A stretch of DNA of 64,000 bases from Catenulispora pinisilvae (GTDB lineage: Bacteria; Actinomycetota; Actinomycetes; Streptomycetales; Catenulisporaceae): the NCBI RefSeq assembly GCF_015356865.1, contig NZ_JAAFZA010000024.1, positions 1 to 64,000 of the forward strand, read 5' to 3'. Of the stretch, positions 1 through 8,861 are shown piece after piece. A program made the translations under genes and the position numbers. Every line of letters starts with the position of its first letter. Within the stretch, counting starts at the first letter, position 1. Under the pieces are notes generated by a model. It was not told where the DNA came from. It saw only the letters and a program-made list of their open reading frames with translations, and ran no database searches.

Positions 1-169
1 GCGTCCCGGCGGCGGCCGAGCGGCGCCGGTGGCGCCGGGCGTGGGCCAGCGCCCCCGCGTGCAGTACGGCGGAGGCCGGTGCCTCGAAGGAGAAGGCAGT
101 CTCGCGGAAAGCCGCGGCGATGCCGTCCGGTTGATCGTGGTCGATGTCCTCGAAGTGATCGGTGGACAT
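1..169 (-). CDS. N-terminal part of hypothetical protein downstream of an ECF sigma factor (truncated by window edge)
   Basis: Only the first 56 residues are in the window; the gene runs off the left end. It starts with ATG at 169, preceded by a strong ribosome-binding site (AAAGAGGTG) about 8 nt upstream. The visible peptide is acidic at first (STDHFEDIDHD) and then becomes arginine-rich (HARRHRRRS), as seen just before the membrane anchor of many proteins encoded behind SigE-family sigma factors. It lies 74 bp downstream of the sigma gene on the same strand and is probably co-transcribed. It could be a membrane-anchored partner or anti-sigma factor, but no diagnostic domain is visible. Confidence 0.6.
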   Translation of the reverse strand, partial: MSTDHFEDIDHDQPDGIAAAFRETAFSFEAPASAVLHAGALAHARRHRRRSAAAGT

Positions 170-243
170 GGGAGTACACCTCTTTCGTGTCAGGTCTGAG
201 AGTGATCGGGGACCGGGCCGGTCCGGACGCGCCCGGGAAGTGC

Positions 244-801
244 TCAGAAACGCGCCAGGTCGGCGAAGTCGCCGCCCAGCAGCTCGCGAACCCGCGCCAG
301 CGCACGGGAACAGCGCGAGCGGACGGCCGTGTCGGACAGGTTCAGCCGGGCCGCCGTCTCGGCCACGCTCAGGTCCTCCCAGAACCTGAGCACCAGCACC
401 GCACGGTCGACCGGCGGCAGCGACCGCAACGCCTCCAGCAACGCCACCCGCAGCACGACGTCCTCGCCGCGAGCCGGTTGGTCCGCCACACCGCCGAGCC
501 CGGCGCCGCCGGCCGGGCGCTCGCTATTGCTCCGTTTACGCCGCGCCGACACGAATCGGTTGATCAGGGTGGTCTGCGCGTAACCGACCGGGTTGTCCAG
601 CCCGCCCACCCGCTGCCACCGCCGGTACAGCAACCCGAAGGTCTCCTGAACCAGGTCCTCGGCGGCATGGGTGTCCCCGCCGGTGAGCAGGCAGGCGGAA
701 CGGAACAACCGCGGCCCGCTGGCCGCGACGAACGCCTGGAAGTCCAGGGCCGCGCCGTCGGCTTCTGTCGCGCCGCGACTCCCGCGCTGTATGAGCCTCA
801 T
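244..801 (-). CDS. RNA polymerase sigma factor, ECF subfamily (SigE-like)
   Basis: A 185-aa ECF sigma factor. Region 2 lies at about residues 30-95, containing LLTGGDTHAAEDLVQETF and the segment NPVGYAQTTLINRFVSARRK. Region 4 lies at about 125-180, with a helix-turn-helix around SVAETAARLNLSDTAVRSR. There is no long C-terminal extension, so this is the minimal two-domain form (SigE/Sig70-like family of actinobacteria). It would direct RNA polymerase to a small set of extracytoplasmic-stress promoters. The gene downstream (ending off the window) is probably its partner. The ATG at 801 has only a weak SD, so the exact start is uncertain; a shorter protein starting at a later codon is possible. 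Confidence 0.9.
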   Translation of the reverse strand: MRLIQRGSRGATEADGAALDFQAFVAASGPRLFRSACLLTGGDTHAAEDLVQETFGLLYRRWQRVGGLDNPVGYAQTTLINRFVSARRKRSNSERPAGGAGLGGVADQPARGEDVVLRVALLEALRSLPPVDRAVLVLRFWEDLSVAETAARLNLSDTAVRSRCSRALARVRELLGGDFADLARF

Positions 802-1032
802 ATCCGATCAACGCCGCGAAGATGGTGAACTGTGGCACGCGATTTTTCGGCCGGGGCCGTACCGAGGTCTGGAAGTCAGACAAACTGGCCGACCGGCCGC
901 GTCACACCCATAGGGATTAACCGGGACACTCGACAGAGTGTCCGCATCCCGATCCCGTCCGAAAAGCGATCAGGCCCGGTTCCCCGAGACTGTCGTCCTC
1001 GGAACCGAGCCTTATCGTCGACTACCTACAAG

Positions 1033-1116
1033 TGCGCGAGGGGGGAGTTGAACCCCCACACCCTTTCGGGCACACGGACCTGAACCGTGCGCGTCTGCCT
1101 ATTCCGCCACTCGCGC
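1033..1116 (-). tRNA. tRNA-Leu (anticodon CAG)
   Basis: Read on the minus strand, the sequence folds as a class II tRNA. The 7-bp acceptor stem is GCGCGAG/CTCGCGC. The anticodon loop is TTCAGGT (anticodon CAG) on a CACGG/CCGTG stem. A long variable arm (TGCCCGAAAGGGTGT) and a T-arm with GTTCAACTC in a GGGGG/CCCCC stem follow. No CCA is encoded (the 3' end is followed by CTT). A tRNA-Leu(CAG) next to fhaA is also found in other actinobacteria. Confidence 0.95.
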
Positions 1117-1576
1117 TCGCTCTTGCTGCACAAACATTAGCACGCGGTAGAGGTGCCTCTGGCCAATATCGCGGCGGGCCGGAAGGTAGCGATCGTCACA
1201 TCCGGGTACCGGTGCCGATCGCCCGTTTCGCCGAGCCGGAATCGATGGGAACCGGTCGGGGGTGTCGCACGTCCTTGTGTCGAGAGGGTGTTCACCTCCC
1301 TCCTTCCGTACCTGCTCGCGGCGCCGCTTTCGGGCGGGCCGCTGAGCTGCGTGGGCACGGCCGTGCGGCTGATCTCGCGGCGATGTGGGTACGCAGCGGG
1401 GGATGGGGTGGTTACGATCTCATCCGTAACAGGCACACGGACCGGACGTCGCAGGCGGCGGACGGTGCGGGTGACCGTGGGTCCGACGACGACGGCGTCC
1501 CGATGTGGGTCGCTGGACGACAGAATGGTCTGCGAGGCCGGTCAACGCTAGGCTGGCGCGCCGGAAGGGGGTGTCC
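1117..1576. other. Intergenic region upstream of fhaA
   Basis: A 460-bp stretch with no convincing gene. Open frames here have arginine/glycine-rich, non-protein-like translations. A possible fhaA -10 element, TAGGCT, lies at 1549-1554, about 23 nt before the chosen GTG start; no good -35 is visible. Confidence 0.4.
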
Positions 1577-2656
1577 GTGGGAGTCCTACAGCGGTTCGAG
1601 CGACGCATCGAAGGGTTGGTCAACGGCGCCTTCGCCAAGGCATTCAAGTCCGAGGTCCAGCCGGTGGAGATCGCCTCCGCGCTACAGCGCGAGTGCGACG
1701 ACCGGGCGGCCATAGTCAGCCAGGGACGGACCATGGTGCCCAACGACTTCACAGTCGAGTTGGGCGGCGTGGACTACGAGCGGTTGGCGACCTACGCCGG
1801 CCCCCTGGGCGCCGAACTCGCCGAACTCGTCCGTGAGTACGGTGCGGAGCAGCGCTATATGTTCGTCGGACCTGTCGAGGTGAAGTTCGCGCGCGCGGCC
1901 GATCTCGACACGGGGATGTTCCGGATCCAAAGTCAGGCGTTGGCAGGAGTGGTGCCCGTGTCTCAGATGCAAGGCGAGCCCCAGGGCTACGACCCCTACG
2001 GCCAGCCTCCCCCATACCAGGGCGGACCCCAGGGTCCGCAGGGCCCCGGTGGACCCCAGGGCCCGGGCGGACCGCAGGGGCCCGGCGGGCTCCAGCCGGT
2101 GCCGCCGCCGAACCCGGTGCCGCAGCCCGCGCCGTGGGGCAGCCCCCCGCCGCCCCCGCAGGGGCAGGGCGGGCCGCAGCCCGGCTGGGGTGCGCCGCCG
2201 CCCGGCCAGGGCGGCTATGACCAGCCGGGTCAGGGTGGTTACGACCAGCAGGGCCAAGGCGGGTACGACCAGCAGGGCCAGGGCGGGTACGACCCGTACG
2301 GCCAGCCGCCGCCGCAGCAGGCCGGTTGGGGCCCGCCCGGCGGCCAGCAGCAGGGCCAGTACCCGCCGCAGCAGTCGCAGACCCAGTGCTGGGTGGAGAT
2401 CAACGGCGCCCGGCACATGCTGACCAAGCCGGTCACCACCATGGGCCGGGGTACCGATGTGGACCTGCGGGTGGACGACCCGTCGGTGTCCCGTCGGCAC
2501 GCCGAGATCCGGATCGGGACTCCGTCCTACGTATCCGACCTGGGCTCGACCAACGGCATCGTGGTGGACAACCAGCACGTGACGCAGGCTCCCCTGCGGG
2601 ACGGATCGGTGATCCACCTGGGTACCACGACGATCATCTTCCGGCAGCAGGGCTAG
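1577..2656 (+). CDS. fhaA: FHA-domain protein FhaA (DUF3662 + FHA)
   Basis: A 359-aa cytoplasmic protein. Residues 1 to about 125 form the DUF3662 domain, beginning with GVLQRFERRIEGLVNGAFAK. A Pro/Gln/Gly-rich linker follows, containing four GQGGYDQQ-like octapeptides. The FHA domain is at about 270-358, with the GRG, SRRHAEI and GSTNG phosphothreonine-binding motifs. FhaA binds phosphorylated partners of the PknB pathway and links kinase signalling to peptidoglycan precursor export. The GTG at 1577 is chosen because GGAAGGGG lies 7 nt upstream and the homologous N-terminus begins there; an upstream GTG at 1571 is in frame. It is the first gene of the fhaA-fhaB-pstP-rodA-pbpA series. Confidence 0.93.
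   Translation: MGVLQRFERRIEGLVNGAFAKAFKSEVQPVEIASALQRECDDRAAIVSQGRTMVPNDFTVELGGVDYERLATYAGPLGAELAELVREYGAEQRYMFVGPVEVKFARAADLDTGMFRIQSQALAGVVPVSQMQGEPQGYDPYGQPPPYQGGPQGPQGPGGPQGPGGPQGPGGLQPVPPPNPVPQPAPWGSPPPPPQGQGGPQPGWGAPPPGQGGYDQPGQGGYDQQGQGGYDQQGQGGYDPYGQPPPQQAGWGPPGGQQQGQYPPQQSQTQCWVEINGARHMLTKPVTTMGRGTDVDLRVDDPSVSRRHAEIRIGTPSYVSDLGSTNGIVVDNQHVTQAPLRDGSVIHLGTTTIIFRQQG
2204..2299 (+). repeat. Four 24-bp tandem repeats inside fhaA
   Basis: Four adjacent in-frame 24-bp units encode GQGGYDQP/GQGGYDQQ/GQGGYDQQ/GQGGYDPY in the FhaA linker. They are coding low-complexity repeats whose copy number may vary between strains. Confidence 0.9.
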
Positions 2657-2678
2657 GGGCGAGGCGAACCCACTCAAG

Positions 2679-3203
2679 ATGTCCCAGCTGACCCTTACGG
2701 TGATCCGGCTCGCCTTCCTGGTGCTGCTCTGGCTGTTCGTGTTCTCCGCGGTCGGGGTCATGCGCTCCGACCTCTACGGTTCCCGGACGAGCAAGCGCCA
2801 GCAGGCCAAGGCAGCCAAGGCGGCCGCCGCCTCGACCCAGCAGGTGGCCGCGCGCGGCGCCGCCCGCGCGCCCTACAACCCAGGCGCCCGCCGCAGCGGC
2901 CCGCCACAGCCCACCCGGTTGGTGGTGGTCGGCGGCTCGCTGGCCGGCACCACGGTGAACATCACCAGCGGGCAACAGGTCACGATGGGGCGGGCCCACG
3001 ACTCGACCATCGTGCTGGACGACGACTACGCCTCCAGCCGGCATGCCCGGCTCTACCCGGATGCCTCCGGGCAGTGGATAGTCGAAGACCTGGGCTCCAC
3101 CAACGGCACCTTCCTCGGGCAGACGAAGCTGAACGCGCCGACCGTGGCACAGATCGGTGTCCCGATCCGCATCGGCAAGACCGTGCTCGAGTTGCGCGCT
3201 TAG
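2679..3203 (+). CDS. fhaB: FHA-domain membrane protein FhaB (FipA-like)
   Basis: A 174-aa protein with one N-terminal membrane segment (about residues 8-27, LAFLVLLWLFVFSAVGVM), a charged alanine-rich linker, and an FHA domain at about 85-172. The FHA motifs are GRAHDSTIVLDDD, SSRHARL and GSTNGT. In actinobacteria this protein is a substrate and reader of PknA/PknB phosphorylation and works at the division site. It begins 22 bp after fhaA and ends 19 bp before pstP, consistent with one operon. The ATG at 2679 directly precedes the membrane segment. Confidence 0.92.
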   Translation: MSQLTLTVIRLAFLVLLWLFVFSAVGVMRSDLYGSRTSKRQQAKAAKAAAASTQQVAARGAARAPYNPGARRSGPPQPTRLVVVGGSLAGTTVNITSGQQVTMGRAHDSTIVLDDDYASSRHARLYPDASGQWIVEDLGSTNGTFLGQTKLNAPTVAQIGVPIRIGKTVLELRA

Positions 3204-3222
3204 GGATAAGGAGAGGTGCCAG

Positions 3223-5220
3223 ATGGCTCTTGTGCTCAGGTACGCGATCCGCTCCCATGTCGGGCTGATCCGGGAGGGCAACGAGGACTCCGGTTACGCC
3301 GGCCCGCGCCTGCTGGCGATCGCCGACGGCATGGGCGGCGCCGCCGCCGGTGAGCTGGCCAGCGCGGTCGTGATGACGACGGTCTCGCGGCTGGACGCGC
3401 CAGGCGGCGAGGTCGGCCTGGAGGCGCTGTCGAGCTCCGGCGAGCTGCCCGCCATGCCGCGGGGCGGTCAACCGGGGCCCGGGGCACCGGCGCCGGGGGA
3501 CCAGGGCGTGCCGGAGAACGAGCAGACCCTGCACATCTCCCAGCACGACCTGGCCGCCCGCGAGTCCGGCCACCCGCACTCGGCCCCCGACCCGACGCTC
3601 GGCGAGCCCGATCTGGCGCTGCTGGGCGGCGCGGTGGTGGCGGCCAACGAGCGGCTGCGGGCGATCGTGGCCGAGCGCCCCGAGCTGGAGGGCATGGGCA
3701 CCACGCTGACCGCGATGCTGTGGTCCGGCGGCCGGTTCGGCATGGTGCACGTCGGCGACTCCCGGGCCTACCGGCTGCGCGAGGGCCTGCTGGAGCAGAT
3801 GACCGCCGACCACACCTGGGTGCAGCGGCTGATCGACGAGGGCCGGATCACCGAGGAGGAGGCGGGCCACCACCCGCAGCGCTCCCTGCTGATGCGGGTC
3901 CTGGACGGCCGCACCCAGGTCGAGGCGGACATCGGCACCTTCGACGCCTACCCCGGCGATCGCTACCTGCTGTGTTCTGACGGCTTGTCAGGCTTTGTCT
4001 CACAAGAAACTCTGGCCGAGACCCTGGCCGCCTACCTGGACCCGCAGCAGGCCGTGGACGCGCTGATCGAGCTGGCGCTGCGGGCCGGCGGCCCGGACAA
4101 CATCACCTGCATCGTCGCCGACACCATCGACGACGGGACCATCCCGGGGGCCAGCCCGAACGAGGCCACCCAGATGCTGGGCTCGCTGACCCCGGTCGTG
4201 GTCGGCGCGGCCAGTGAGGGAGTGGACCAGCTCCCCCAGTTCAGCACCCCGGCGACCGGCGGTCCGGGCCAGGGCGGCGGTCAGCAGGACGACTTCCCGC
4301 AGAACCATCCGGCCGGCCGAGCCGCGCGGCTGCGGTCCCGCCGCAACCAGCAGAGCCAGCAGAACCAGCAGCTGGCCGCCGAGCACCCGGGCGGACCGGT
4401 GGCCACCGCGTCGCCGCAGTTCGACCCGGCGGCGCAGACCATGGAGACCGAGTCGGTGCCCGGGCAGCGCGCCATGATGCCCGGTGCGCAGACCCCGCAG
4501 CCCGGCTCCCCCGGCGGGCCCGGTGGGGCGTTCGGCGGACCGGAGGGGATGCCCGCCGGCCCCGGCGGTGCCGCCGCCGGAAAGCGGAGCAAGAAGGGGC
4601 TGCTCATCACCGGGGCCGTGGTCGTGGTGCTGGCCGCCGCCGCGGGTGGCGCCTACGTGTACAGCCAGGGGCAGTACTACGTGACGCCGTCCGCGGACAA
4701 GCAGCAGGTGCTGCTCTACCAGGGCATGTCGCAGCTGTCGTTCGCCGCGTCGAAGCAGTCGATGACCGAGGGCCCGCTGTGGATCGCCTCGGTGCCGGAG
4801 AGCAAGCGCGCGGACCTGCTCAACACCCAGTCTTTCGGCTCCAAGGGCGCCGCGCTGGCCTTCCTGGAGCAGTACCGGTCGGCCGCCAAGTCCTGTGCGG
4901 ACTACCGGCACAACCAGCCGCCGGCCGGCCAGCAGGTGCAGTCGCAGGCGGTGACCGGCCGACCGGCCGGTACCACGCTGCCACAGCAGAAGAACCTCAC
5001 TCCGTCCTCGCCGGCCTCCCGGGACGGTGCCCCGCTGGCCAACGGCCCGAGCTCCAACGCGCCGGTCCCCACGCCGCCGGCCGACATCCCGACCGGCAGC
5101 TCCAGCGGCGAGCAGGGTTCACCGCTCCCGCAGAATCCCACGTCGTCGCCGTCGGCCGTGTCACAGCCGACTGACGACCCCCGAAAGGCGTACTGCGCCG
5201 GAACAACGGACGGTCCTTAG
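3223..5220 (+). CDS. pstP: Serine/threonine protein phosphatase PstP (PP2C)
   Basis: A 665-aa membrane-anchored PP2C phosphatase that dephosphorylates PknB and its substrates. The N-terminal catalytic domain (about 1-305) shows the metal and phosphate motifs RYAIRSHVGLIREGNEDS, AIADGMGG, HVGDSRAYRLREG, LCSDGLSG and GGPDNIT. A Gln/Gly/Pro-rich linker is followed by one membrane segment at about 458-480 and an outside tail of about 180 residues rich in Ser/Pro/Thr. The catalytic domain carries an unusual 60-70-residue Pro/Gly/His-rich insertion (about residues 64-130) before the AANERLR helix, so the protein is longer than the roughly 515-aa mycobacterial form. The ATG at 3223 has a clear AAGGAGAGG site 8 nt upstream. 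Confidence 0.95.
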   Translation: MALVLRYAIRSHVGLIREGNEDSGYAGPRLLAIADGMGGAAAGELASAVVMTTVSRLDAPGGEVGLEALSSSGELPAMPRGGQPGPGAPAPGDQGVPENEQTLHISQHDLAARESGHPHSAPDPTLGEPDLALLGGAVVAANERLRAIVAERPELEGMGTTLTAMLWSGGRFGMVHVGDSRAYRLREGLLEQMTADHTWVQRLIDEGRITEEEAGHHPQRSLLMRVLDGRTQVEADIGTFDAYPGDRYLLCSDGLSGFVSQETLAETLAAYLDPQQAVDALIELALRAGGPDNITCIVADTIDDGTIPGASPNEATQMLGSLTPVVVGAASEGVDQLPQFSTPATGGPGQGGGQQDDFPQNHPAGRAARLRSRRNQQSQQNQQLAAEHPGGPVATASPQFDPAAQTMETESVPGQRAMMPGAQTPQPGSPGGPGGAFGGPEGMPAGPGGAAAGKRSKKGLLITGAVVVVLAAAAGGAYVYSQGQYYVTPSADKQQVLLYQGMSQLSFAASKQSMTEGPLWIASVPESKRADLLNTQSFGSKGAALAFLEQYRSAAKSCADYRHNQPPAGQQVQSQAVTGRPAGTTLPQQKNLTPSSPASRDGAPLANGPSSNAPVPTPPADIPTGSSSGEQGSPLPQNPTSSPSAVSQPTDDPRKAYCAGTTDGP

Positions 5221-5222
5221 TA

Positions 5223-7208
5223 GTGTCGTCGATGTCAGCCGCCCCACCCCGGCCCGAAGAACCACTGGTCCCCAAACGCCGCAACACCGAGCTGCTGCTC
5301 AGCTTGTTCGCGGTGGCGATCGCCATGTTCGCGTACGCCAACGTGGGCCTGGCCGACAACGGCAAGCTGCCGGCCGGTATGTGGGGCTACGGCGCGGGCC
5401 TGGCGGCGGTCGTGGTGGTCGCCAACCTGCTGATCCGCTACGCCGCGCCCTACGCCGACCCGCTCTTCCTGCCGCTGGCGATCTTCCTCAACGGTATCGG
5501 CCTGGTCCTGATCCACCGCCTGGACATCTACGACTCCGAGACCTTCGTCGCGCTGCACAAGGTCGACCCGGTGAAGTACCACACCGCGCCGACCGGCTCC
5601 ACGACCAACCAGCTGATGTTCACCGCGCTGGGCATCATCGCCCTGGCTGGCGTCCTGCTGATGATCAAGGACCACCGGATCCTTCAGCGCTACGCCTACA
5701 TCTCGATGGTCGCCGGCCTGTTCCTGGTCGCGGTCCCGGCCGTGCTGCCGGCCTCGATCTCCAGCGCGAACGGCGCCAAGAGCTGGATCCGCTTCCCGGG
5801 AGGGGTGTCGATCCAGCCGGCCGAGTTCGGCAAGCTGCTGCTGGTGTCGTTCTTCGCGGCGTTCCTGATGGCCAAGCGCGACGCGCTGCGGGTGGCCTCG
5901 CGCCGGGTGTTCGGCCTGAACATCCCGCGCGGCAGGGACATGGGCCCGATCGCGGTCTGCTGGGTCCTGGCGATGCTCATCCTGGTCTTCGAGACCGACC
6001 TCGGTGTCTCGCTGATGTTCTTCGGCGCCTTCGTGGTGCTGCTGTACATCGCGACCGAACGGACCTCGTGGCTGGTCTTCGGTGTCACCGCGTTCATCGG
6101 CGGCGCCGTGTTCATCGCCGAGACGGTCCCGCACGTCCAGCAGCGCGTGAACAACTGGCTGCACCCGTTCAACGGCGAGATCTGCGCCGCCGCGAACGGG
6201 AAGAACTGCCCCTCGGACCAGATCTCGCAGTCCATCTACGGCTTCGCCACCGGCGGCATCTTCGGCAAGGGCCTGGACCAGGGCCGGCCGTGGCTGGTCG
6301 GCTTCGCCAAGAACGCGGACTTCATCCTGGTGACGGTCGGTGAAGAGCTCGGCATGGTCGGGCTGTTCGCGCTGATGATGGTCTACACGCTGTTCGTGAT
6401 GCGCGGCTTCAAGACCGCGCTGCTGATCCGCGACAACTACGGCAAGCTGCTGGCGGCCGGTCTGTCCGTGACCTTCGCCCTGCAGGTGTTCATCACCGCC
6501 GGCGGTGTCATGCGGGTCATCCCGCTGACCGGTCTGCCGATGCCGTTCCTGGCCGCCGGTGGTTCGGCGCTGGTGGCGAACTGGGTCGTGGTCGCCTTGC
6601 TCATCCGGCTGTCGGACTCCGCGCGGCGTCCGCTGCCGCCGGCCATCCCGCTGTCCGACGACGAGCTGCGGGCGATGCGCCTGGCGGCCGCCCAGCGGAT
6701 GCCCTCGAACGCGGTGCAGGGGCGGCACGCCCAGCCGGCGGCGCCGCAGGGTCCTGACGGTCCGCCCCGTCCGCATCCGTTGGCTCAGCCCGGGCTCGGG
6801 CAGAGCGGATTGGGCCAGACCGGCCTGTCGGATCCAGGCGGGCCAGGGGGTCCCGGCGGGCCCGGCGATCCGACGCCACCCGGCGCCGCCGAGGCCACGC
6901 AGGCGATGCCGGTGCGGCCGGCCGGTGCCGCCGGATCGGCCGGTGCCGGGGATCCGACGCAGGCCGTGCCCGCCCAGCCGCGCGGTTACGGAGAGCAGAC
7001 GATGATGCGCGCAGGGGAAGCGACACAAGCGATCCAGACCACACCCGGGCCGAACTCGGAACCGGAACAGGGTCCGACTGAGTCCTATACCCCGGTATTC
7101 GAAGACGAAGAAGACGACGTACGGACGCGGCAGACCCCGGCACCCGGTGCGAACCCGGGTGACGCGCCGGGCCGGCCGAGTCCGTCGGAGCGGAGGTACG
7201 GACCGTGA
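5223..7208 (+). CDS. rodA: SEDS peptidoglycan glycosyltransferase, FtsW/RodA family
   Basis: A 661-aa polytopic membrane protein. About 480 residues form the SEDS core with some ten or more membrane helices. Recognisable parts include FETDLGVSLMFFGAF, the extracellular loop with VPHVQQRVNNWLHPF, GFATGGIFGKGLDQG, and LPFLAAGGSALVAN-type sequence near the end. It polymerises lipid II and is expected to pair with the transpeptidase encoded next. An additional Pro/Gly/Gln-rich cytoplasmic tail of about 180 residues follows the core and includes several TQAM/TQAV motifs with threonines that could be PknB targets. It starts with GTG 2 bp after the pstP stop (an in-frame ATG lies at 5232) and overlaps pbpA by 4 bp. 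Confidence 0.94.
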   Translation: MSSMSAAPPRPEEPLVPKRRNTELLLSLFAVAIAMFAYANVGLADNGKLPAGMWGYGAGLAAVVVVANLLIRYAAPYADPLFLPLAIFLNGIGLVLIHRLDIYDSETFVALHKVDPVKYHTAPTGSTTNQLMFTALGIIALAGVLLMIKDHRILQRYAYISMVAGLFLVAVPAVLPASISSANGAKSWIRFPGGVSIQPAEFGKLLLVSFFAAFLMAKRDALRVASRRVFGLNIPRGRDMGPIAVCWVLAMLILVFETDLGVSLMFFGAFVVLLYIATERTSWLVFGVTAFIGGAVFIAETVPHVQQRVNNWLHPFNGEICAAANGKNCPSDQISQSIYGFATGGIFGKGLDQGRPWLVGFAKNADFILVTVGEELGMVGLFALMMVYTLFVMRGFKTALLIRDNYGKLLAAGLSVTFALQVFITAGGVMRVIPLTGLPMPFLAAGGSALVANWVVVALLIRLSDSARRPLPPAIPLSDDELRAMRLAAAQRMPSNAVQGRHAQPAAPQGPDGPPRPHPLAQPGLGQSGLGQTGLSDPGGPGGPGGPGDPTPPGAAEATQAMPVRPAGAAGSAGAGDPTQAVPAQPRGYGEQTMMRAGEATQAIQTTPGPNSEPEQGPTESYTPVFEDEEDDVRTRQTPAPGANPGDAPGRPSPSERRYGP

Positions 7209-8683
7209 ACCAGCCGATCAGGCGGGTGGCCATCTTCTGCTTCCTGCTCATCGCCAGCCTGTTGGTCAGCTCCAACTACCTACAGGTGGTGAACGCCGAC
7301 AGCTACAAGTCGCGGGTCGGCAACAAGCGGAACGTCTACGACGCCTTCGCCTACCCGCGCGGCCAGATCCTCACCGCGGACGGCACCGTCATCGCCAACT
7401 CGGTCCCCTCCGGCGGTCTGTTGTACAAGTACCAGCGCCAGTACCCGCTCAAGTCGCAGTACGGCAACATCACCGGCTACAAGTCGATCGGCTACGGCTC
7501 CACCGACATAGAGTCCGTCCTGGACGGCTACCTGAAGGGCACGGACAGCTCCGAGTCCGTGGCCAACTTCATGGACACGCTGACCGGCAAGTCCAAGAAG
7601 GGCGGCGACGTCCAGCTGACGCTTGAGAACTCGGTGCAGCAGACGGCGATCACCCAGATGACCAAAAAGATCGGCTCGGTGGTGGCTCTGGACCCGACCA
7701 CCGGTGCGATCCTGGCGATGTACTCCAACCCGACCTTCGACCCGAACGGGATCTCGTCCAACAACTCCGACATCTCCACTCCCGCGGCCAACGCGCTGGC
7801 CAACGACAAGACCAAGCCGAACCTGAACCACGCGATCCAGGAGAACTACCCGCCCGGCTCGATCTTCAAGATCGTCACGGCGACGGCCGCGCTGGAATCC
7901 GGCAAGTTCACCGAGACCGGCGCGACCCAGGCCCCGACCGGGCCGCTGACCTGGCCCGGCTCGGCCAACCAGCTGATCAATGAGAACGGCGTCGCCTGCC
8001 CGGCCAACGACCTGAAGACCGCGCTCGAGCAGTCCTGCAACTCCGTCTACGGCTGGGTCGCCGACCAGCTCGGCGCGCCGACTATGGCCGAGTACGCGCA
8101 GAAGTTCGGGTTCAACAACCCCAGCTTGAAGATCCCGCTGTCGGTGGCGCAGTCCAACTACCCTGCCGCCAACCAGATCGGCAGCGACGCGGTCGCCCTG
8201 GCCCAGGACTCGGTCGGGCAGAACGGCACGCAGGCCACCCCGCTGCAGGCGGCGATGATCGCGGCGGCGGTCGCCAACGGCGGCGTCATCATGCAGCCCT
8301 ATCTGGTGGACAAGGAGACCGCGCCGAACGGTCACGTGACCTACAAGGGCACGGACCACCAGCACGAACTCAGCCAGGCCATGCAGCCGTCCACCGCGGC
8401 CACCCTGGACGACATGATGAAGGGCGTCGTCGCCGACGGCACCGCGCAGCCTGACGCGGTCGCCGGCGTGGGGATGGGCGCCAAGACCGGTACCGCCCAG
8501 CGTGGCCAGGGCCAGAACCCGCTGGCCTGGTTCATCTGCTACGGCAGCGCCAACGGCAAGCACGTCGCGGTGGCGGTGATGGTCCAGACCGACAATCCCG
8601 CCGTCCGCGACAACGTCTCCGGCGCCGGCTATGCCGGCCCGGTGGCCGCGGCGGTGATGAAGGCGGCACTCGGCGTGAGCTGA
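7205..8683 (+). CDS. pbpA: Penicillin-binding protein PbpA (class B transpeptidase)
   Basis: A 492-aa class B PBP with an N-terminal membrane anchor (about residues 6-23), a dimerisation domain, and a C-terminal transpeptidase domain. The active-site motifs are complete: S219-IF-K222 (SxxK), S277-C-N279 (SxN) and K427-T-G429 (KTG). It cross-links peptidoglycan outside the membrane and is predicted to be the partner of the SEDS protein encoded upstream. Its GTG start overlaps the rodA stop (GTGA), which indicates translational coupling. Confidence 0.96.
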   Translation: MNQPIRRVAIFCFLLIASLLVSSNYLQVVNADSYKSRVGNKRNVYDAFAYPRGQILTADGTVIANSVPSGGLLYKYQRQYPLKSQYGNITGYKSIGYGSTDIESVLDGYLKGTDSSESVANFMDTLTGKSKKGGDVQLTLENSVQQTAITQMTKKIGSVVALDPTTGAILAMYSNPTFDPNGISSNNSDISTPAANALANDKTKPNLNHAIQENYPPGSIFKIVTATAALESGKFTETGATQAPTGPLTWPGSANQLINENGVACPANDLKTALEQSCNSVYGWVADQLGAPTMAEYAQKFGFNNPSLKIPLSVAQSNYPAANQIGSDAVALAQDSVGQNGTQATPLQAAMIAAAVANGGVIMQPYLVDKETAPNGHVTYKGTDHQHELSQAMQPSTAATLDDMMKGVVADGTAQPDAVAGVGMGAKTGTAQRGQGQNPLAWFICYGSANGKHVAVAVMVQTDNPAVRDNVSGAGYAGPVAAAVMKAALGVS

Positions 8684-8861
8684 CAGGGCGGGGATCCGCC
8701 CCGGGCCGGGCGGGTGTCGGACCGGCGGCCCCGGGTAGCGGGGAGCCGGTCCTCGGAGATCGGCGGCGCGTGGACTGGCGCCGGACCCGGTTCGGGGGAT
8801 ACTGCCGGAAGCAAGTTTTCGACTGAGACGATGTCAGACCGCCGCCTTCGGGCGGTGATCG

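Noticed and set aside
79-828. Long plus-strand frame across the sigma factor gene
   Set aside because: Antisense to a clear ECF sigma factor; its translation is Arg/Gly-rich and shows no domain.
2204-2299. Regular 24-bp repeats suggesting a CRISPR array
   Set aside because: They are contiguous, without spacers, and encode an in-frame repeat in FhaA.
8330-8341. GGTCACGTGACC palindrome as a parS or regulator site
   Set aside because: It lies inside pbpA, lacks the TGTTTC/GAAACA arms, and matches coding constraint.
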